NCBI RefSeq assembly: GCF_018413525.1 | Contig: NZ_JAHCDD010000004.1 | Location: forward strand, 62,001 to 126,000 | From: Acidovorax sp. CCYZU-2555 | Lineage (GTDB): Bacteria > Pseudomonadota > Gammaproteobacteria > Burkholderiales > Burkholderiaceae_C | Length of the DNA: 64,000 nucleotides | Reading direction: 5' to 3' | In this document: piece after piece, positions 54,046-62,657 of the stretch | How positions within the stretch are numbered: the stretch's first letter is position 1 | Layout: each line of letters begins with the position of its first letter | Program-made: the position numbers and the translations under genes | The notes under the pieces: model-generated | Databases searched by the model: none | The model's input: the letters and a program-made list of their open reading frames with translations, nothing else | Told to the model about the DNA's origin: nothing

Positions 54046-54069
54046 AAAAATCATCTAAGGGTGATTTTT
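54046..54069. promoter_or_regulatory. HipB operator 1
   Basis: AAAAATCA (54046-54053), 8-bp spacer TCTAAGGG, then TGATTTTT (54062-54069): an 8-bp-arm inverted repeat with N8 spacing, 38 bp from the hipB ATG. E. coli hip operators are TATCC-N8-GGATA, so spacing matches though the half-sites differ. Confidence 0.65.
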
Positions 54070-54100
54070 TGAATTTATAACTTTTAGAAGATTTTTTTAA

Positions 54101-54122
54101 AATATCACATTTAGATGATATT
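54101..54122. promoter_or_regulatory. HipB operator 2
   Basis: AATATCA (54101-54107), 8-bp spacer CATTTAGA, TGATATT (54116-54122). Read on the other strand its centre is TCATCTAAATGTGA, against TCATCTAAGGGTGA in operator 1, so the two are copies of one site 54 bp apart. Confidence 0.65.
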
Positions 54123-54136
54123 ACCAGCGTGCACGA

Positions 54137-54406
54137 TGACCTCGGAGGATCTTGATAGCAGCTGGTGATAAGCTCAGCAAGGTTGGCAGGCCAACTGATG
54201 CGAGTCAGCATCATTGGATCCACCATCTTGCCGAGCAACGTGAGTGATGTGGCGTGAAAAGCGTGAAAGCGCAGCCCTTCAAACGTGCAACGCACCCGCA
54301 GTTTGCGATGCAGGGCATCAAGGCTGGCACTGCGCAGGGCGAAATAGGTGACTGCGCCGCGCGCTGGGAGCACATCCTGCCGCGCTGCCTCCGTCATTTC
54401 CGCCCA
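54137..54406 (-). pseudogene. Degenerate C-terminus of a tyrosine-recombinase integrase
   Basis: About 90 codons read ALRSASLDALHRKLRVRCTF, EGLRFHAFHATSLTLLGKMV, MLTRISWPANLAELITSCY, which track the box II and box III region of phage/ICE integrases. The HxxR motif has lost its Arg (FHAFHAT in place of FHDxRHT), while a Tyr-containing end remains. Box I is missing. It is inactive. It may be the integrase remnant of an element that once lay here. Confidence 0.65.
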
Positions 54407-54636
54407 GTTGCAGACCTGGGACGCACATAAGTAACGATAAGGTCCCCTTTTACTCTGAGCTGCCTGCGCGCTGCATCGCCCTGATGTCGATCCATGGGCC
54501 TTGCCAGCGGTGGTCAAGGCTGCTTGCCCATGCGGCCACGGGCCACAGGATCTCATCAGCTGCCGGCGCTATTCTTGACCGCCGTGAAGGAAAAGGCTTT
54601 ACGCGCATTCCGAGCAAAGACTCGATGCGAAGCCCT

Positions 54637-55050
54637 CTACTTCCTGAGCTTGCAGGCGGCTCGGACCAGGCGTTCCGCCTCGCCTGGGATGTCCTTGAAC
54701 GCGACAGGCGCGCTTCCTGGCGCAAAAGTGCGGCTCATTGACACCGCTCCTTTCCAGGCGGGAAGTGAGTAGAACTTCATCTGTGTGTACCAGCCCGCCT
54801 GGTTGTCGCAATCGATCACGGCGAGGGAATGGTGTGAGCGGTACTTGCCGCCGCCATAGGCGTTTCGAACCGTGCTGCGCGACACCCGCACCTCGACCGC
54901 CAGCTGATCGGCGCGGGAAAGCGAGGCCAGGCGGATCTCGATCCTGTCAGCCTCCGGCTGAAGAGGATCACCATAGACGGTGAGCCACTCTTGGGCCCAG
55001 GAAGTAGAGCAGAGGGTTGCCAACAGCAGCGTTGCGAGTGTGCGAGACAT
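54637..55050 (-). CDS. Secreted protein with surface-adhesin E-like domain
   Basis: 137 aa with a signal peptide (residues 1-19, cleavage after SWA). The mature part has EWLTVYGDPLQPEADRIEI and a paired-Cys layout (VIDCDNQAGWY and late AACKLRK), plus YSLPAWKG. This resembles the surface-adhesin E/small secreted-protein family common in betaproteobacteria. Function is unknown. No operon partner is obvious. Confidence 0.6.
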   Translation of the reverse strand: MSRTLATLLLATLCSTSWAQEWLTVYGDPLQPEADRIEIRLASLSRADQLAVEVRVSRSTVRNAYGGGKYRSHHSLAVIDCDNQAGWYTQMKFYSLPAWKGAVSMSRTFAPGSAPVAFKDIPGEAERLVRAACKLRK

Positions 55051-55491
55051 TAATGACAGCGAAAGTTGTTCTTGAATTATCCTCGCTCACCTCGCATGCC
55101 AGCCAAAAACCGGATGTGAAGGGCCACTGCGCTGCCTCAATTCCCGTGATCGGCCCTGGAGACTTGGGTCGCAACCTGGCCTGATGCGGGCTCACCGCAT
55201 CCTGCCATAACTTCAATTCGGCAAGCGGCAGTGTCCTGTGTTTCGGCATAGCCCAGCTTCCTGACTTCGGGCTTGCCCTGCAAAGTCGCGTCCGGTGTCT
55301 ATTGCCGACTGACATAGCCTGCCTTCCTGCCCTGCCCCGCACGGGTTGGAAATGAACGGTAGCCCGCACGGCCGCAAGCACTCATGCAGTTGGCGCAAAC
55401 CCTGCGGCAGCACCTGGCTGGGCACATGCAACAGCGAGGCGCATCATTGCATAGGGCAGCTCCCCAATCGGGACATGGAACGCGCGCCAGC
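55051..55491. other. Non-coding gap with a methyltransferase fragment
   Basis: 441 bp. A minus-strand class I methyltransferase fragment lies at 55321-55443. The remainder has open frames without recognisable motifs and includes the promoter side of the secreted-protein gene ending at 55050. Confidence 0.45.
55321..55443 (-). pseudogene. Fragment of a class I SAM-dependent methyltransferase
   Basis: About 41 codons read CASLLHVPSQVLPQGLRQLH, ECLRPCGLPFISNP, GAGQEG. ASLLHVP and LRPGGLxFxSNP are the strand-4/strand-5 motifs of UbiE-type methyltransferases. A stop lies immediately upstream. The SAM-binding N-terminus is missing. Confidence 0.5.
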
Positions 55492-55965
55492 CTAGAGAAA
55501 CCCGATCCAGCGCCCGGCCAGCAACACCCCGCACCACAGCAGTATCGAGGCGGCGGCGCGCAAACGCAGCCCGGTGGAGAGCGTGCCGTCGCGAAGGCTG
55601 CGGGTCAGTGCCGGGCTGCCATGCTGCCAGGCGATATTGGTCAAGGCCAGCAGCAGCAGGCCCAATTTGAACTGGAACGCCGTGTTGTCCAGATACTCGT
55701 GCGGGCGCACCGTGAAGAGCCACAGCCCCGTGGCGAGGGCGAGGGCCAGCCCGGCGGCGGCGGCGCGGCTTGAAAAGGGCAGCAGCACCTGCAAAGGCAG
55801 CTGGCGCCACAGCCCCGCGAGCCGCAGATCCAGCGGCACGATGGCGCCGAGCAGCAGACCCAGGCCCAGGATATGGGCCGCATTGAGGAAAAGATAGGCC
55901 GTGCCCGAACCCTGCAGCCACAGCGCTCCAGGCCAGGCCGCGAGGGCGTCCAGCACCGCGTCCAT
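55492..55965 (-). CDS. DUF6644-like four-helix membrane protein
   Basis: 157 aa from ATG 55965, 5 bp after the upstream DUF6152 gene stop. Four predicted membrane helices: AYLFLNAAHILGLGLLLGAI, LPFSSRAAAAGLALALATGL, FKLGLLLLALTNIAWQHG and AASILLWCGVLLAGRW. The HILGLGLLLGAIVPLDLRL block matches the DUF6644/DUF2214-type pattern, seen next to DUF6152 genes. Role unknown, possibly in metal or redox handling. Confidence 0.65.
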   Translation of the reverse strand: MDAVLDALAAWPGALWLQGSGTAYLFLNAAHILGLGLLLGAIVPLDLRLAGLWRQLPLQVLLPFSSRAAAAGLALALATGLWLFTVRPHEYLDNTAFQFKLGLLLLALTNIAWQHGSPALTRSLRDGTLSTGLRLRAAASILLWCGVLLAGRWIGFL

Positions 55966-55970
55966 GGAGC

Positions 55971-56381
55971 TCAGTCCCGCAGCCGCTCGGGATACATGTC
56001 GTAGTTCTTGCCGTCGATCGTGATGCGCACCGCCTTCATGTGGCGCTTTTGCGCATCGAGGTCGCGGTTGCCGCGCACGGTGATGGCGTCGCCCAGCTTG
56101 GCGCTGGACGCCTTGAAGCCTGAGCGTTCGGTCTGGGCCGGATTGCCCAGATCGACCTGCCAGCGCCCGCCGTCGGCCGCTTCGACGACCAGCGCGGGAT
56201 GCGGGGGCGCCATGGAAATTTGCGTGATGCGGCCCTCCAGCGTCATCTGCTCGCTTTGCGCCCAGGACCAGCCATGGTGGGCCAGCGCGAAATCGGCGGT
56301 CAGCACCAAGGCCCCCGCGGACAGAATACGGGTGGATTGCGTGATCAGGTTCCTGCGGGATAAAGAGCGGAAATGAAGCAT
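55971..56381 (-). CDS. DUF6152 periplasmic protein
   Basis: 136 aa from ATG 56381 (AGGAG ribosome site); an extension to 56435 is unsupported. The N-terminus has a twin-Arg-like RRNLI and a hydrophobic segment, then ADFALAHHGWSWA, an OB-like fold with ITQISMAPPHPALVVEAADG, and MKAVRITIDGKNYDMYPERL. This is the DUF6152 pattern. It is paired with the membrane protein gene downstream. Confidence 0.75.
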   Translation of the reverse strand: MLHFRSLSRRNLITQSTRILSAGALVLTADFALAHHGWSWAQSEQMTLEGRITQISMAPPHPALVVEAADGGRWQVDLGNPAQTERSGFKASSAKLGDAITVRGNRDLDAQKRHMKAVRITIDGKNYDMYPERLRD

Positions 56382-56537
56382 GATTTCTCCTTGTCGGCTG
56401 AAAACGTTGCTGCGCACTGCCTGCTGCTTGCCCACGTGCCAAGTGGCCTGCGCCGGCCTTTGACACCCACGGCCAGGGACACATCTTATCGCCGGCGAGT
56501 TTACCGACGAACTGTAGGCATCTTGCGTCGTCTGCAG

Positions 56538-57248
56538 TCAGGCAGTGGGGGCTGGCTGCCCTTGCGCGCTCGCCGCCATGCTGGCGATATAGTCGCGCAG
56601 CAGCCCCACGCGCTTGGGCCGAAAGCTCGCTCCCGTGGGCGCTGCGGCCTGGATGCGGTCGGGGCGGAACATGCGGAAGTCCTCGCGCAGGCAGCACCAG
56701 GACAGCAGCATCAGCTGTTGCTCGAGATAGACCACGGCCAGCGGCCAGATGGTGCGGTCGCTGGCTTGGCCGTCCTTGTCGCAATAGGCAATCACCAGCG
56801 CCTCCTCGCGCCAGCAGGCCTCGCGCAGCAGCGGCAGGCAGGGCACGTCCGGGTAGCGCTGTTGCGGCCTATAGACCTGCGAGACCGCATGCAGCACCTG
56901 CTGCTGGCGCACCTGCGGCAAAGTAGCCGCAACCTTGGCCAGCACCGACGCCGCCGCCTGGGCCAGTTCCGGGTCGCCGCTGCGGCGCACATCGGCCAGG
57001 CCCAGCACCAGCGCCTCGATCTCGATGCGGCTGAACATCTGCGGCGCCAGCGTACCGTCTTCGACCAGGCAATAACCGAAGCCACGCTCGCCGCCAATCT
57101 CGGCGCCGGCCGCGCGCAGGCTGTCGATGTCGCGGTAGATGGAGCGCACCGAGACGCCCATCTCCTCGGCCAGACGCGCGGCGGTGACGGGCGCGGGCAG
57201 CACACGCAGGGCCTGCAGCAGGCGGAACAATCGATCGGGACGCGACAT
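56538..57248 (-). CDS. YafY-family WYL-domain transcriptional regulator
   Basis: 236 aa. N-terminal winged helix (LFRLLQALRVLPAPVTAARL, SVRSIYRDIDSLRAAG), then a WYL domain with the IEIEALVLGLADVRRSGD segment and a variant WYL core, and a C-terminal extension. It is divergent from the GST gene (72-bp gap) and is a likely regulator of it; a ligand is not predicted. Confidence 0.85.
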   Translation of the reverse strand: MSRPDRLFRLLQALRVLPAPVTAARLAEEMGVSVRSIYRDIDSLRAAGAEIGGERGFGYCLVEDGTLAPQMFSRIEIEALVLGLADVRRSGDPELAQAAASVLAKVAATLPQVRQQQVLHAVSQVYRPQQRYPDVPCLPLLREACWREEALVIAYCDKDGQASDRTIWPLAVVYLEQQLMLLSWCCLREDFRMFRPDRIQAAAPTGASFRPKRVGLLRDYIASMAASAQGQPAPTA

Positions 57249-57319
57249 GGCAGCTGACAGGAATTGGCAGGAGGGGCGGCTAGATTAGCAGCTTCATCCA
57301 CCGCTTCAAGGAAATCACC

Positions 57320-57925
57320 ATGCTGAAACTCATCTACTCCCCGCGCAGCCGTGCGACCCGCGTGCTGGCGCTGCTGCACGAGCTGGGCGCGCTCGAACAG
57401 GTCCGCCTCGAGATCGTAGCCATCGAGCGCATGGACGGCTCGGGCGCGCGCGACCCGCGCAATCCGCACCCGGACGGCAAGGTACCGCTGCTGCTCGATG
57501 GCGAGGTACAGATCTGGGAGTCGGCCGCCATCATCCAGTACCTTGCAGACCGCTTTGCCGACGCCGGCCTGAGCATCCCGCCCGGCGATGCGCAGCGCGG
57601 CGCCTATCTGAGCTGGTTTGCCTGGTATGCGGGCGTGCTCGAGCCGGTACTGATACTGGAATTTGCCGGCGTGCAGCATCCGCTGCTGGAGCGCAATTTC
57701 CGCGGCAAGCAGGAGGCGCAGGCCCGGCTGCGCCAGGCGCTGCAGGGCCGCGACTACCTGCTGGGCGAGCGCTTCACGGCTGCCGACCTGCTGCTGCACT
57801 CAGCCTATGCCTGGATGGGCAAACCCGGCGACCCGGTGATCGACGCCTGGGTCGAGCGCTGCATGGCCCGCCCCGGCGCGGCCTTTGCGCGCGATTTCGA
57901 CAGCCAGATGCTGGCCGCGGCCTGA
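57320..57925 (+). CDS. Glutathione S-transferase family protein
   Basis: 201 aa. The thioredoxin-like N-domain starts MLKLIYSPRSRATRV and carries the glutathione-binding segment DGKVPLLLDGEVQIWESAAI; the helical C-domain has GERFTAADLLLHSAY. A Ser in SPRS fits the catalytic position. Length is normal for the bacterial GSTs. It is divergent from the YafY regulator. Confidence 0.88.
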   Translation: MLKLIYSPRSRATRVLALLHELGALEQVRLEIVAIERMDGSGARDPRNPHPDGKVPLLLDGEVQIWESAAIIQYLADRFADAGLSIPPGDAQRGAYLSWFAWYAGVLEPVLILEFAGVQHPLLERNFRGKQEAQARLRQALQGRDYLLGERFTAADLLLHSAYAWMGKPGDPVIDAWVERCMARPGAAFARDFDSQMLAAA

Positions 57926-58021
57926 GCCGCGTGGCCGCAATCATGCGGCTGTCTCAATAACGGTCCACCAAGCAATTCGCTTAGCCGCAGGCCAGCGCCA
58001 GCGGCGCGGGCGCCGCGCGGC

Positions 58022-59245
58022 TCAGAGGTACTTGAGCCATGCCAGATCCCTGCGCCGCGCCTTGAAGGCGGCGAAGGCCTTGACCACGGGGTACAGCGCC
58101 ACAGCCAGCACCAGCGTGCACAGCCACACGCCGCCCATGCCGTCGAAGCCAAAGTACTCGCCGTGGTTGTGGCCCCAGATCGCTTCGGCACCCAGGTAGA
58201 GGAATTTGAGCACGTACAGGTGGAAAACATAGAAGAACATCGGTGCCGCGCCGAACACGGCCAGCGCTCGCAGCCATGGCGCGCCGGGACGGCGGTCGAA
58301 GGCGCGCAGCATCAACAGACCGATGCCCAGGGTGAGCGCAATAAAGAAGAGCGAAGGCGGATACTTGGTGATGTTGACGAAGCCCATCAGCGTCTGCAGT
58401 CCCGTCTCGCCGCTGACCCAGGGCTTGTCGCCATAGAAGTTCAAGGCGCGCAGCACCATGAAGCCGGCGATGAGGCCCAGACCCCAGCCCAGCAGCCGGC
58501 GCTGGCGCTGCGCTGCAGCCACGCCCGGCGCGAACCACGGCCCGGCGGCATAGCCCAGAGCGATCACGCCGATCCACGGCAGCAACGGGTAGGAAGTGCG
58601 CAGTCGCAGCGATTCGGACACCTCGATCCAGCCGCGGTCATGCAACACGGCCCAGGGCACGTACATCGCATGGCCCACCGGAAAGTGCAGCCCGTCGAGC
58701 AGGTTGTGGCCCGCCACCAGCACCACACCCAGAGCGATCAGCGCGCGGCGCGGCAGCCACAGCAGCGCGGCCAGCGCGATCATCGACAGGCCGATCACCC
58801 AGATCACCTGCAGGAACACCTTGGCCGGCGGGAACTGGAAGGTCCAGGCGAAGTTGATGACGGTGACTTCCAGCAGCACCAGGAAGAGCCCGCGCTTGAA
58901 CAGGAAGGCCGAGGCGGCGGCCCGGCCCGCATCGCCGTAACGGCTGCCGTAGAGAAAGGCCGACAGGCCGGTGAGGAACACGAAGATAGGCGCGCACAGG
59001 TGCGCCAGCAGGCGGCTGAAGAACAGATCGGGCGGAGTCTCGGCCACGACCATCGGGTCGGGCACCTGGCGATGCAGGAAGAAGGTCTCGCGCACATGGT
59101 CGAGCAGCATGAACACAATCACGAGACCGCGCAGGGAATCGATCGCGCCGAGGCGGGTGGAGGCGGTCGGCGCGGGTAGCGTGACTGCGCCCGGAGCATT
59201 GTCGGCGCTCGCCGCCGTCTGGGGTCTTGACATAGATTTCACCAT
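58022..59245 (-). CDS. DUF1624/HGSNAT-like transmembrane acyltransferase
   Basis: 407 aa with about 10 predicted membrane helices. The opening LGAIDSLRGLVIVFMLLDHV and LFFSRLLAHLCAPIFVFLTG match the DUF1624/heparan-alpha-glucosaminide N-acetyltransferase family, with active-site-like His in LLDHVR. The substrate is unknown. Its ATG is adjacent to a Fur-like palindrome at 59248-59263, so it may be iron-regulated. ATG 59233 is an alternative start. Confidence 0.82.
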   Translation of the reverse strand: MVKSMSRPQTAASADNAPGAVTLPAPTASTRLGAIDSLRGLVIVFMLLDHVRETFFLHRQVPDPMVVAETPPDLFFSRLLAHLCAPIFVFLTGLSAFLYGSRYGDAGRAAASAFLFKRGLFLVLLEVTVINFAWTFQFPPAKVFLQVIWVIGLSMIALAALLWLPRRALIALGVVLVAGHNLLDGLHFPVGHAMYVPWAVLHDRGWIEVSESLRLRTSYPLLPWIGVIALGYAAGPWFAPGVAAAQRQRRLLGWGLGLIAGFMVLRALNFYGDKPWVSGETGLQTLMGFVNITKYPPSLFFIALTLGIGLLMLRAFDRRPGAPWLRALAVFGAAPMFFYVFHLYVLKFLYLGAEAIWGHNHGEYFGFDGMGGVWLCTLVLAVALYPVVKAFAAFKARRRDLAWLKYL

Positions 59246-59247
59246 TT

Positions 59248-59263
59248 TGATAATTGATTATCA
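59248..59263. promoter_or_regulatory. Fur-like box next to the acyltransferase start
   Basis: TGATAATTGATTATCA is close to the Fur 7-1-7 consensus TGATAAT-N-ATTATCA, with one extra spacer base. It ends 3 bp from the acyltransferase ATG (59245). Confidence 0.5.
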
Positions 59264-59439
59264 ATAGTATAGCTAGGCAGGGCGTCTTCAACGGCAAAGT
59301 GCAGCTCCGCAATCCGCCTACCGCCCTGCAGATGCAACGTATTGATGGAAGCTTGTGGCGTTGGTGGAGTGCCAACCACAGCACAAGCACGTCGTGTGCC
59401 GCGTCATGGTCAGCAGGTGAGTGTCGCAAATTTAAAGTT

Positions 59440-59459
59440 GATAACGATTTATCATTATC
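59440..59459. promoter_or_regulatory. Fur box upstream of the TonB receptor
   Basis: GATAACGATTTATCATTATC resembles the consensus GATAATGATAATCATTATC, with tandem NATWAT hexamers. It lies 85 bp before the receptor start at 59545. Iron repression of the siderophore operon is inferred. Confidence 0.7.
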
Positions 59460-59544
59460 GTAAACTCGCCGGCATCTCACCTGCCCTACATGCTGGTTCA
59501 CCAGCGCAGATTTCATCGCTTCAACCAGGCGCACGCCCTACTCC

Positions 59545-61674
59545 ATGACAATGCCCGTCCTCCGTCACACTGCCTTTGCCTGCGCGGCCGTGGCCTCCTC
59601 GGTATCCATGGCCCAAACTCAGCCAGGCATGGATGAAGCCCAAGGCAGCTTGTCCGAAGTGACGATCACCGAGACGCGCGAGCGCGCCTACCGATCGACT
59701 GTCGCGCCGACCGCCAACAAGAGCGACACGGCCCTCAAGGAAACGCCGTTTTCCTTCCAGACGGTGACGCGCGAACTGATAGAGGATCGCGGCGTGACCA
59801 CCTTCGGGGAGGCGGTTCGCACGGTGCCTGGCCTCACGCCGCAAGTGGGCTGGGGGGGCAGCAACGATCGCTTCCGATTGCGTGGCTTTGCCACATCGTC
59901 GAACTTGAAGAATGGCTTTCGCCGCAGCGTCTTCGCTCCCGTCGACGAACTGGCCAACATCGAGCAGATCGAGGTACTCAAGGGACCGGCATCCGCGCTG
60001 TATGGGCGCTTCGAGCCTGGCGGCGTGGTCAACCTGGTGACCAAGAAGCCGCTACCCAAGGCGATGACGCGGTTCGAGCTGAGCGCGGGCAGTGACGACT
60101 TTCGCCGTGCCACCGTCGATTCCACCGGCCCCATCAGCGACACCTTGAGCTACCGACTGAACGCCGCCTGGGAGGACCAGGGGAGCTTTCGCGACTTCGT
60201 TGACAGCAACACCCAGTTTCTGGCGCCGGTTTTCCAATGGAAGCTTTCCCCGCAAACCACGCTCACGGCGGAACTGGAGCTGCTGCGCAAGAAAGGCGCA
60301 TTCGATCGTGGATTCGGCAACAGCCCGCTGTTTCTCGACGTTCCGATCTCGACCAGCTATGGCGAGCGCGATGCGCGCTTTGTCAACGAGAGCACTGCCG
60401 CATCCGTCACCATCGCCCATCGATTCAACGACCGATGGAGCTTTCACGGCGGTCTCCAGGCATCCAGAGCCAAGACTGATGCCACGTTTTACGCGTTCGG
60501 ATTTCCGGCGCTGTCCGGCGCCGCTGGCGCCGACCCTATCGTCAATCGGCGCAAGCAGCGCAACTTCGATGACCAAACCGACTACAGCGCCGTGGCCGAG
60601 GTCGCGGGCGCCTGGGACATGGGGGGCCTTCGCCACCGCGTGCTTTTGGGCGCGGACTACAGCTTCGACGACTGGGATTTCACTGGCAATGCCAACTTAG
60701 GGGCGTTCGGCTTTCCGACCAACCTGCCGCTGAGTCTTTACAACCCGGTCCACGGCGCGCCTGCCGGCCCGCTCAGTCACTACGATTCCTCACGCTACAA
60801 GGGGCGCAGCCTGGGGCTTTACGCCCAGGACGAAATGACGCTGTCGCCGCAGTGGCGGCTGCTGGTCGGGGCGCGCTACGACCATGTCAAGAGCAAGGCA
60901 CGTGCCGAGTACCTGCCGGTGACAGGTTCGATAGATCGCAGCGACGCTGCTGTCTCTCCGCGCATCGGTCTGACCTGGACCCCCGTGCCGGCCGTCTCGA
61001 TCTACGCGAGCCACGCGCGATCGTTTCTGACCGAGCCATTTTCCGGCATGCTGTCCGACGGGCAGTTGCCACGGCCTTCCCGCGGCAAGCAGACCGAGAT
61101 CGGCAGCAAACTGAGCTTGCTCGAAGGTCGACTCGAGCCGACGCTCGCGGTCTTCGACATCCGAAGAACCAACGGTATCGTCAGCGACCCCGCGGATCCG
61201 AACTACGTCATCCAGGTCGGCGAACAGCGCAGCCGCGGGTGGGAGCTCGATCTTCCTTTGAGCCTGACCCCGCAATGGCGTCTGATCGCGAGCTATACAG
61301 CGCTCGAAGCCACGGTCAGCGAAGACACGGATGCGTCCCTGGTCGGCAAGACCTTGGCCAATGCGCCGCGCCGCAATGCCAGCCTTTGGACAACCTACGA
61401 CTTCCGTGGCAGTGCGGCCGGCCTGAGCATAGGCGCAGGAGTGCACCACGTCGGAGAGCGGCAGGCGAACAACGCCAACAGCTTCGTTTTGCCGGCCTAC
61501 ACACGCTGGGATGCCAACCTGAGCTACCGTTTTGGTCATGCGCAGCGCTACCGGGTGCAACTGAACGTCCAGAACCTCACCGACAAGCGGTACTACGACT
61601 CCGGCGGCAGCTTTGTGCCGACCTACCCCGGTGCGCCGCGCAAGGTGACCGCGACGTTCGGCATGACGCTGTGA
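59545..61674 (+). CDS. TonB-dependent siderophore receptor
   Basis: 709 aa. Signal peptide (residues 1-23), TonB box (LSEVTITETR), plug domain with FSFQTVTRELIEDRGVTTFG and IEQIEVLKGPASALYGRFEP, then the 22-strand barrel ending VTATFGMTL. It matches the FhuE/FpvA-like siderophore receptor group. It is the first gene of an operon with the ABC ATPase (4-bp overlap) and lies behind a Fur box. The siderophore type is unknown. Confidence 0.92.
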   Translation: MTMPVLRHTAFACAAVASSVSMAQTQPGMDEAQGSLSEVTITETRERAYRSTVAPTANKSDTALKETPFSFQTVTRELIEDRGVTTFGEAVRTVPGLTPQVGWGGSNDRFRLRGFATSSNLKNGFRRSVFAPVDELANIEQIEVLKGPASALYGRFEPGGVVNLVTKKPLPKAMTRFELSAGSDDFRRATVDSTGPISDTLSYRLNAAWEDQGSFRDFVDSNTQFLAPVFQWKLSPQTTLTAELELLRKKGAFDRGFGNSPLFLDVPISTSYGERDARFVNESTAASVTIAHRFNDRWSFHGGLQASRAKTDATFYAFGFPALSGAAGADPIVNRRKQRNFDDQTDYSAVAEVAGAWDMGGLRHRVLLGADYSFDDWDFTGNANLGAFGFPTNLPLSLYNPVHGAPAGPLSHYDSSRYKGRSLGLYAQDEMTLSPQWRLLVGARYDHVKSKARAEYLPVTGSIDRSDAAVSPRIGLTWTPVPAVSIYASHARSFLTEPFSGMLSDGQLPRPSRGKQTEIGSKLSLLEGRLEPTLAVFDIRRTNGIVSDPADPNYVIQVGEQRSRGWELDLPLSLTPQWRLIASYTALEATVSEDTDASLVGKTLANAPRRNASLWTTYDFRGSAAGLSIGAGVHHVGERQANNANSFVLPAYTRWDANLSYRFGHAQRYRVQLNVQNLTDKRYYDSGGSFVPTYPGAPRKVTATFGMTL

Positions 61675-62657
61675 CGGGCTTGACGGCGGGCGCTCTGTCG
61701 ACCGGATACGGCGTCCACAAACTGCTCGGGCCGGTCGACCTCACCCTGGCTGCCGGCGAATTCGTCTGCCTCATCGGCGCCAACGGTGCGGGCAAGTCGA
61801 CGCTCATCCGTACCCTGTGCGGCGTGCAGCCGCCATTGTCTGGAGCGCTGAGGATCGATGGCGCGCCGTTGGCTGCGCTCGACCCCACGGATAGGGCGCG
61901 TCGTCTCGCCGTGGTCCTCACCGACCGCGTCGCCAGCCTGCAGATGCGAGGTCGTGAACTGGCAGCCCTCGGGCGCTACCCGCATGTCGGGTGGCACGGG
62001 CGCCTGGGCACGACGGACCTGGCCGCGGTCGATCTGGCACTTGAGCAGTCCGGCGCGCTCGGCCTGGCCGATCGCCTGGTGGCGGAAATGTCGGATGGCG
62101 AGCGGCAGAAGATCATGATCGCGCGTGCCTTGGCGCAGGAGCCGCAGGTGCTCGTGCTCGACGAGGCGACCGCTTTCCTTGATCTTCCACGACGCGTGGA
62201 GATCTTTCAGCTGCTGGTGCAGCTGGCCCGAACACGCAACATCGCCGTTCTGCTGTCCACGCACGACCTCGATCTCGCGCTGCGATGTGCCGACACGATC
62301 TGGTTGATCGACGCCGACCGACAGCTTCACCAGGGGGCGCCAGAAGACCTGGCCCTGGGCGGGCAACTCGCGACCGCCTTCGCGGCAGACGGGCTGGTCT
62401 TCGATGCGCTTTCGGGTGAAATGCGCCTGGCCGCCAGCGCCGTGCAATCGATGCAACTCACCGGTCAAGGCGCCCCTGTGGCGTGGGCGCGGCGGGCGCT
62501 GGCGCGCGCAGGGTACGGGGTCGACGATTCGGCGCCCCACAGCGTTCATGCCGACGAGGGCGGGTTTGTTTACCGCGGCGATGCGCCGCCCCGGCATTTT
62601 CCGACCCTGGCGGCGTTGGTGCACGCCTTGCGCCATGGCGCGGGCAAGGCCGCATGA
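61671..62657 (+). CDS. Iron-siderophore ABC transporter ATPase (FecE/FhuC-like)
   Basis: 328 aa starting at GTG 61671, overlapping the receptor stop. Walker A CLIGANGAGKSTLIRTLCG, signature MSDGERQKIMIARALAQ (SDGE in place of LSGGQ), Walker B VLVLDEATAFLD, and LSTHDLDLALR. The last 80 residues are an extra C-terminal domain. It would power uptake with the downstream binding lipoprotein and permease. Confidence 0.88.
   Translation: MTGLTAGALSTGYGVHKLLGPVDLTLAAGEFVCLIGANGAGKSTLIRTLCGVQPPLSGALRIDGAPLAALDPTDRARRLAVVLTDRVASLQMRGRELAALGRYPHVGWHGRLGTTDLAAVDLALEQSGALGLADRLVAEMSDGERQKIMIARALAQEPQVLVLDEATAFLDLPRRVEIFQLLVQLARTRNIAVLLSTHDLDLALRCADTIWLIDADRQLHQGAPEDLALGGQLATAFAADGLVFDALSGEMRLAASAVQSMQLTGQGAPVAWARRALARAGYGVDDSAPHSVHADEGGFVYRGDAPPRHFPTLAALVHALRHGAGKAA

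Noticed and set aside
54968-55381. A 137-codon minus-strand frame overlapping the adhesin-like gene
   Set aside because: Overlaps a signal-peptide gene by over 80 bp and contains no family motif.
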